Positions 5,864 to 7,900 of a stretch of DNA of 7,900 nucleotides are shown here, piece after piece (position 1 is the stretch's first letter; each line of letters begins with the position of its first letter). The notes under the pieces were generated by a model. That model was not told the DNA's origin, ran no database searches, and saw only the letters and a program-made list of their open reading frames with translations. Made by a program: the position numbers and the translations under genes. The stretch comes from Myxococcales bacterium. Its GTDB lineage: Bacteria > Myxococcota > Polyangia > Polyangiales > Polyangiaceae. The stretch lies in the NCBI GenBank assembly GCA_020430865.1, contig JAGQIY010000342.1:1-7900 (forward strand). Reading direction: 5' to 3'.

Positions 5864-5924
5864 GTTGACCTCCTGGTAAAGGCGTGTGACGTCGCGCAGG
5901 CTCGACTTCCGAGCCGCCGGGGAG

Positions 5925-6392
5925 TCATTCGACGGCTTCACGAAAGCGACCGTTCTGGAAGTCCGAGATGAAGCCCCGGACCCGTTCGAAGGCGGCGTCG
6001 GTGCGAGAGGTGATCTCGCTGACTTGCTTCAGCCCCGGTACGTGTCCGCGGAATCGTTCGAGCTGCACCGAGCCCATTGCCCACTCGGCAAAGGCTCGTG
6101 ACTCGATGCGGCTACGGCGCAGCATTCGCACGTCGTGGTGGCGCTTGTCCGTGCGGATGCGGTTGAACGTCGTGTCGATGGCGTCCTCGCTGCCCTCGAG
6201 GATCTGCATGAACGACGTACCATCGCTGAGCAGCAAGCCGGTGATGCCTTTGCGCGTGTTGTTGCGACGCGCGGCCTCCAGGATCTTGAACAGCTCTCCC
6301 GGCAGCAGATTCGCGTCAGCCTGGCTGACGTAGATGATCTCGTACAGCTCGCCCACGTGGCGCAAGCGTAGTCTTCGTGGTCGGGCTCGCAA
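5925..6392 (-). CDS. single-domain BLUF blue-light sensor protein
   Basis: This 155-residue protein is a BLUF (sensor of blue light using FAD) domain with a short helical tail. All key pocket residues known from AppA/PixD are present: Tyr21 (EIIYVS), Asn45 (RNNTRKGITG), Gln63 (FMQILEG), Trp104 and Met106 (FAEWAM). It should bind flavin and switch hydrogen bonding around Gln63 on blue light. There is no attached EAL, cyclase or DNA-binding domain; after about residue 110 only about 45 residues remain, as in short PixD-type proteins that act through a partner protein. The start used is TTG at 6392 with GGAG five bases upstream; an internal GTG at 6356 (VGELYE) would begin just before the domain. 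It lies 90 bp downstream of the PLD-like gene, past a hairpin, and 61 bp upstream of the beta-helix gene. The partner is not evident from the window. Confidence 0.92.
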   Translation of the reverse strand: MRARPRRLRLRHVGELYEIIYVSQADANLLPGELFKILEAARRNNTRKGITGLLLSDGTSFMQILEGSEDAIDTTFNRIRTDKRHHDVRMLRRSRIESRAFAEWAMGSVQLERFRGHVPGLKQVSEITSRTDAAFERVRGFISDFQNGRFREAVE

Positions 6393-6442
6393 GACACTCC
6401 AGGGGTGACGCTCACGAGTCTTGCGCTGTCGGTGGGGGTACT

Positions 6443-6463
6443 CCGGGAGATGGAGTCTCCCGG
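6443..6463 (-). terminator. GC-rich hairpin between the PLD-like and BLUF genes
   Basis: CCGGGAGA and TCTCCCGG form a perfect 8-bp stem around TGGAG, 19 bases after the stop of the PLD-like gene on the minus strand. There is no U-tract, so it is at best a weak or factor-assisted terminator, or an mRNA 3'-end hairpin. It suggests that the PLD-like transcript ends here and the BLUF gene has its own promoter. Confidence 0.45.
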
Positions 6464-6482
6464 CTCGGGGGCCTTCTTCGGC

Positions 6483-7841
6483 TCACTGCTTGACGGCGCC
6501 GCTGCGAATCGCGGCGAAGTTTGCGTCGAAAGCCGCATAGACGTCCGGATCATCCAGCTTGAGCAGGGTCTCGTCATTCCCCCGAAGTGCGGGGCCGGTG
6601 TAGTTGTGGGAGCCGGTCCAGACGAGTCCCGCATCGGGCGTGTCGGTGTACTTTCCGTGGACGATCAGGATCTTGGAGTGCAGGCCCTCGCCGGCGGCTC
6701 CAGTTGGAAACACGTACAGGTCGACGCCGCCGTTCTTCAGCGTGGTCGCGACGGGATTGCTCAGGCTCTCACCGTCGAGCACCACCTGCACCTCGCAGCC
6801 GTTTTGCCGCTTGCTCACGAGCTTGTCCGCAATCTCCGAGCGCGCACTGGTGAAGAACGCCATTGCCACCCGTACGCTCGTTCCTGCCTCACACGTCACG
6901 TTGTCGAGCACGCCGAGGATGGTGTCCCCGCTGGCGCGCGGGTAGAAGTAAGCCTTGGTCCCGGTGTCGCCGCTGTACGAGCGGTAGTAGTCGAGGTCTC
7001 GTTGCTGCGCTTGGAGGTCCGTCCAGTAGGCGAGGTAGGCGTCGTAGAGCGCCTTGTCGTTGCGGATCACGACCAGGTTGTTGTGCTTGTGGAGCTGGGT
7101 CGTGGTGAGGTTCGCCGACGACTGAGCCACCACGTTCTTGGAGCCATCCGCGAGTTCACTGAAGAGGAAGAACTTGTTGTGGTTGATGCCCGTGTCGCTG
7201 CCGATGCAAGCTCCTTGCCCCGCGGATTCGTTGCACACCGTCACGTGGCCGCTGGGTAGCTCGCTCTTCAGCGTTGCGGTTCCGACCCAGTCCTGACCCT
7301 GGTCGTTCTTGTTCGTGGGATCGAGCACAACGCGAACGTCGACCCCCGCCTTCTGGGCGTCGACGAAGCGGTAGGCGATGCCCTGGCGGCTCCAGTGGTA
7401 GAGCGAGATGCGGATCGTCGACCCCGGCACAGCGCCCTTCGCGAGCTCACCCAGCTTGGTCTCGATGCTCGTGTCCGCTGCGCCGCCGGGTCGAGGCACG
7501 CTGAACACGACCTCCTTCTGAGGCGGGGGCGTCGAAGCGTCCACGCCAGCGTCGCTCGCACCGCCAGCACCAGCACCCGAGCTCCCCGCATCACCCGCGG
7601 TGCCGCTTCCGCCCGTGGAACCAGCGGCGCCGCCCAGTGCACCGGCGGACCCACCCTCACCCCCGAGCCCAGAACTCCCGCCGCTACCGGCGCCGCTGCC
7701 TGCGCTCCCGCCTGCCGCCGCGCTGCCTCCAGCGCCCAGATTGTCTGTCGGCGACGAGCGATCGCTCCCGCAAGCCGCTCCCCCCAGGGCCAGGGAGAGC
7801 GCGGTGAGTGTTGCCAGCAGGTGTGTCCTGAATGAGCGCAT
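6483..7841 (-). CDS. phospholipase D-like lipoprotein with variant HKD motifs
   Basis: The protein has 452 residues. A signal peptide ends at LGGAAC24, a lipobox with an unusual Gly at -3; +2 is Gly, compatible with the outer membrane. Residues 28-108 are a Gly/Ser/Ala-rich spacer. The rest is a two-repeat PLD-like domain: H221-x-K223 with SSAN (241-244), and H388-x-K390 with GSHN (410-413) followed by NDE (422-424). The catalytic His and Lys are kept in both repeats, but the Asp expected six residues after His is Ser228 and His395. The PLD superfamily covers phospholipases, cardiolipin synthases and nucleases, all using a covalent phosphohistidine; the substrate cannot be told here. The ATG at 7841 has GAGG ten bases upstream. 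C203 and C212 could form a disulfide, fitting export. It is the first of three minus-strand genes, separated from BLUF by a hairpin. Confidence 0.85.
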   Translation of the reverse strand: MRSFRTHLLATLTALSLALGGAACGSDRSSPTDNLGAGGSAAAGGSAGSGAGSGGSSGLGGEGGSAGALGGAAGSTGGSGTAGDAGSSGAGAGGASDAGVDASTPPPQKEVVFSVPRPGGAADTSIETKLGELAKGAVPGSTIRISLYHWSRQGIAYRFVDAQKAGVDVRVVLDPTNKNDQGQDWVGTATLKSELPSGHVTVCNESAGQGACIGSDTGINHNKFFLFSELADGSKNVVAQSSANLTTTQLHKHNNLVVIRNDKALYDAYLAYWTDLQAQQRDLDYYRSYSGDTGTKAYFYPRASGDTILGVLDNVTCEAGTSVRVAMAFFTSARSEIADKLVSKRQNGCEVQVVLDGESLSNPVATTLKNGGVDLYVFPTGAAGEGLHSKILIVHGKYTDTPDAGLVWTGSHNYTGPALRGNDETLLKLDDPDVYAAFDANFAAIRSGAVKQ

Positions 7842-7900
7842 GCTGTTCTAACCTCGTGGAAATCGGCGTGGCGAAGCGCCCATTCTGCCCCTCGCTCCCC

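Noticed and set aside
5864..5941. N-terminal extension of the beta-helix protein to the GTG at 5941
   Set aside because: It would overlap the BLUF gene and bury the signal peptide behind 26 charged residues, whereas a strong AGGAGGT precedes the TTG at 5863.
6405..7259. Plus-strand 284-codon frame with Val/Leu-rich translation
   Set aside because: It is antisense to the PLD-like gene, whose paired HxK and GSHN motifs establish the true strand.
7842..7900. Promoter of the PLD-like gene
   Set aside because: Only 59 bases are available and no convincing -35/-10 pair is visible.

Overview
The window looks like chromosomal DNA of a GC-rich myxobacterium, probably of the Polyangiales. This rests on the right half. 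It carries a secreted parallel beta-helix protein with a MYXO-CTERM-like tail (Cys-Gly-Cys, short hydrophobic stretch, Arg-rich end) and a lipoprotein with a long Gly/Ser/Ala-rich spacer of the kind common in Polyangiaceae. The genus is inference.

An intact tRNA-Thr(CGU) gene (3939-4011, minus strand) divides two unlike halves. To its left, on the 3' side of the tRNA where tRNA-targeting elements insert, lie about 3.9 kb of small, mostly unrecognised and phage-flavoured genes. Reading rightwards from position 1: a possible gene tail (2-100, +); a coiled-coil plus membrane-helix protein resembling small phage lysis proteins (119-535, +); a double zinc-ribbon protein (529-840, -); a small phage-type protein of unknown function (1238-1507, -) followed by a hairpin and a strong terminator; a P22_AR_N/ORF6C-type antirepressor broken by one frameshift (1816-2387, -) with its own terminator; a membrane-anchored coiled-coil protein (2456-3196, -); and a GIY-YIG nuclease-like protein (3254-3778, -). 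A repeat-dense 80-bp stretch lies between the GIY-YIG gene and the tRNA. The best reading is the tRNA-proximal end of a prophage or integrative element, partly decayed. No integrase is in the window.

To the right are three minus-strand genes. In transcription order they are a phospholipase D-like lipoprotein (6483-7841), a single-domain BLUF blue-light sensor with all key flavin-pocket residues (5925-6392), and the beta-helix surface protein (4229-5863). A GC-rich hairpin separates the PLD-like gene from the BLUF gene. The BLUF and beta-helix genes are 61 bp apart and could be co-transcribed, though the beta-helix gene has its own strong ribosome binding site. All three encode either an envelope/extracellular product or a sensor, but the sequence does not prove a shared pathway.

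Points most worth following are the broken antirepressor with a perfect 13-bp inverted repeat inside it, the repeat cluster beside the tRNA, the GIY-YIG/membrane coiled-coil pair, and the pairing of a blue-light sensor with a surface-sorted beta-helix protein.
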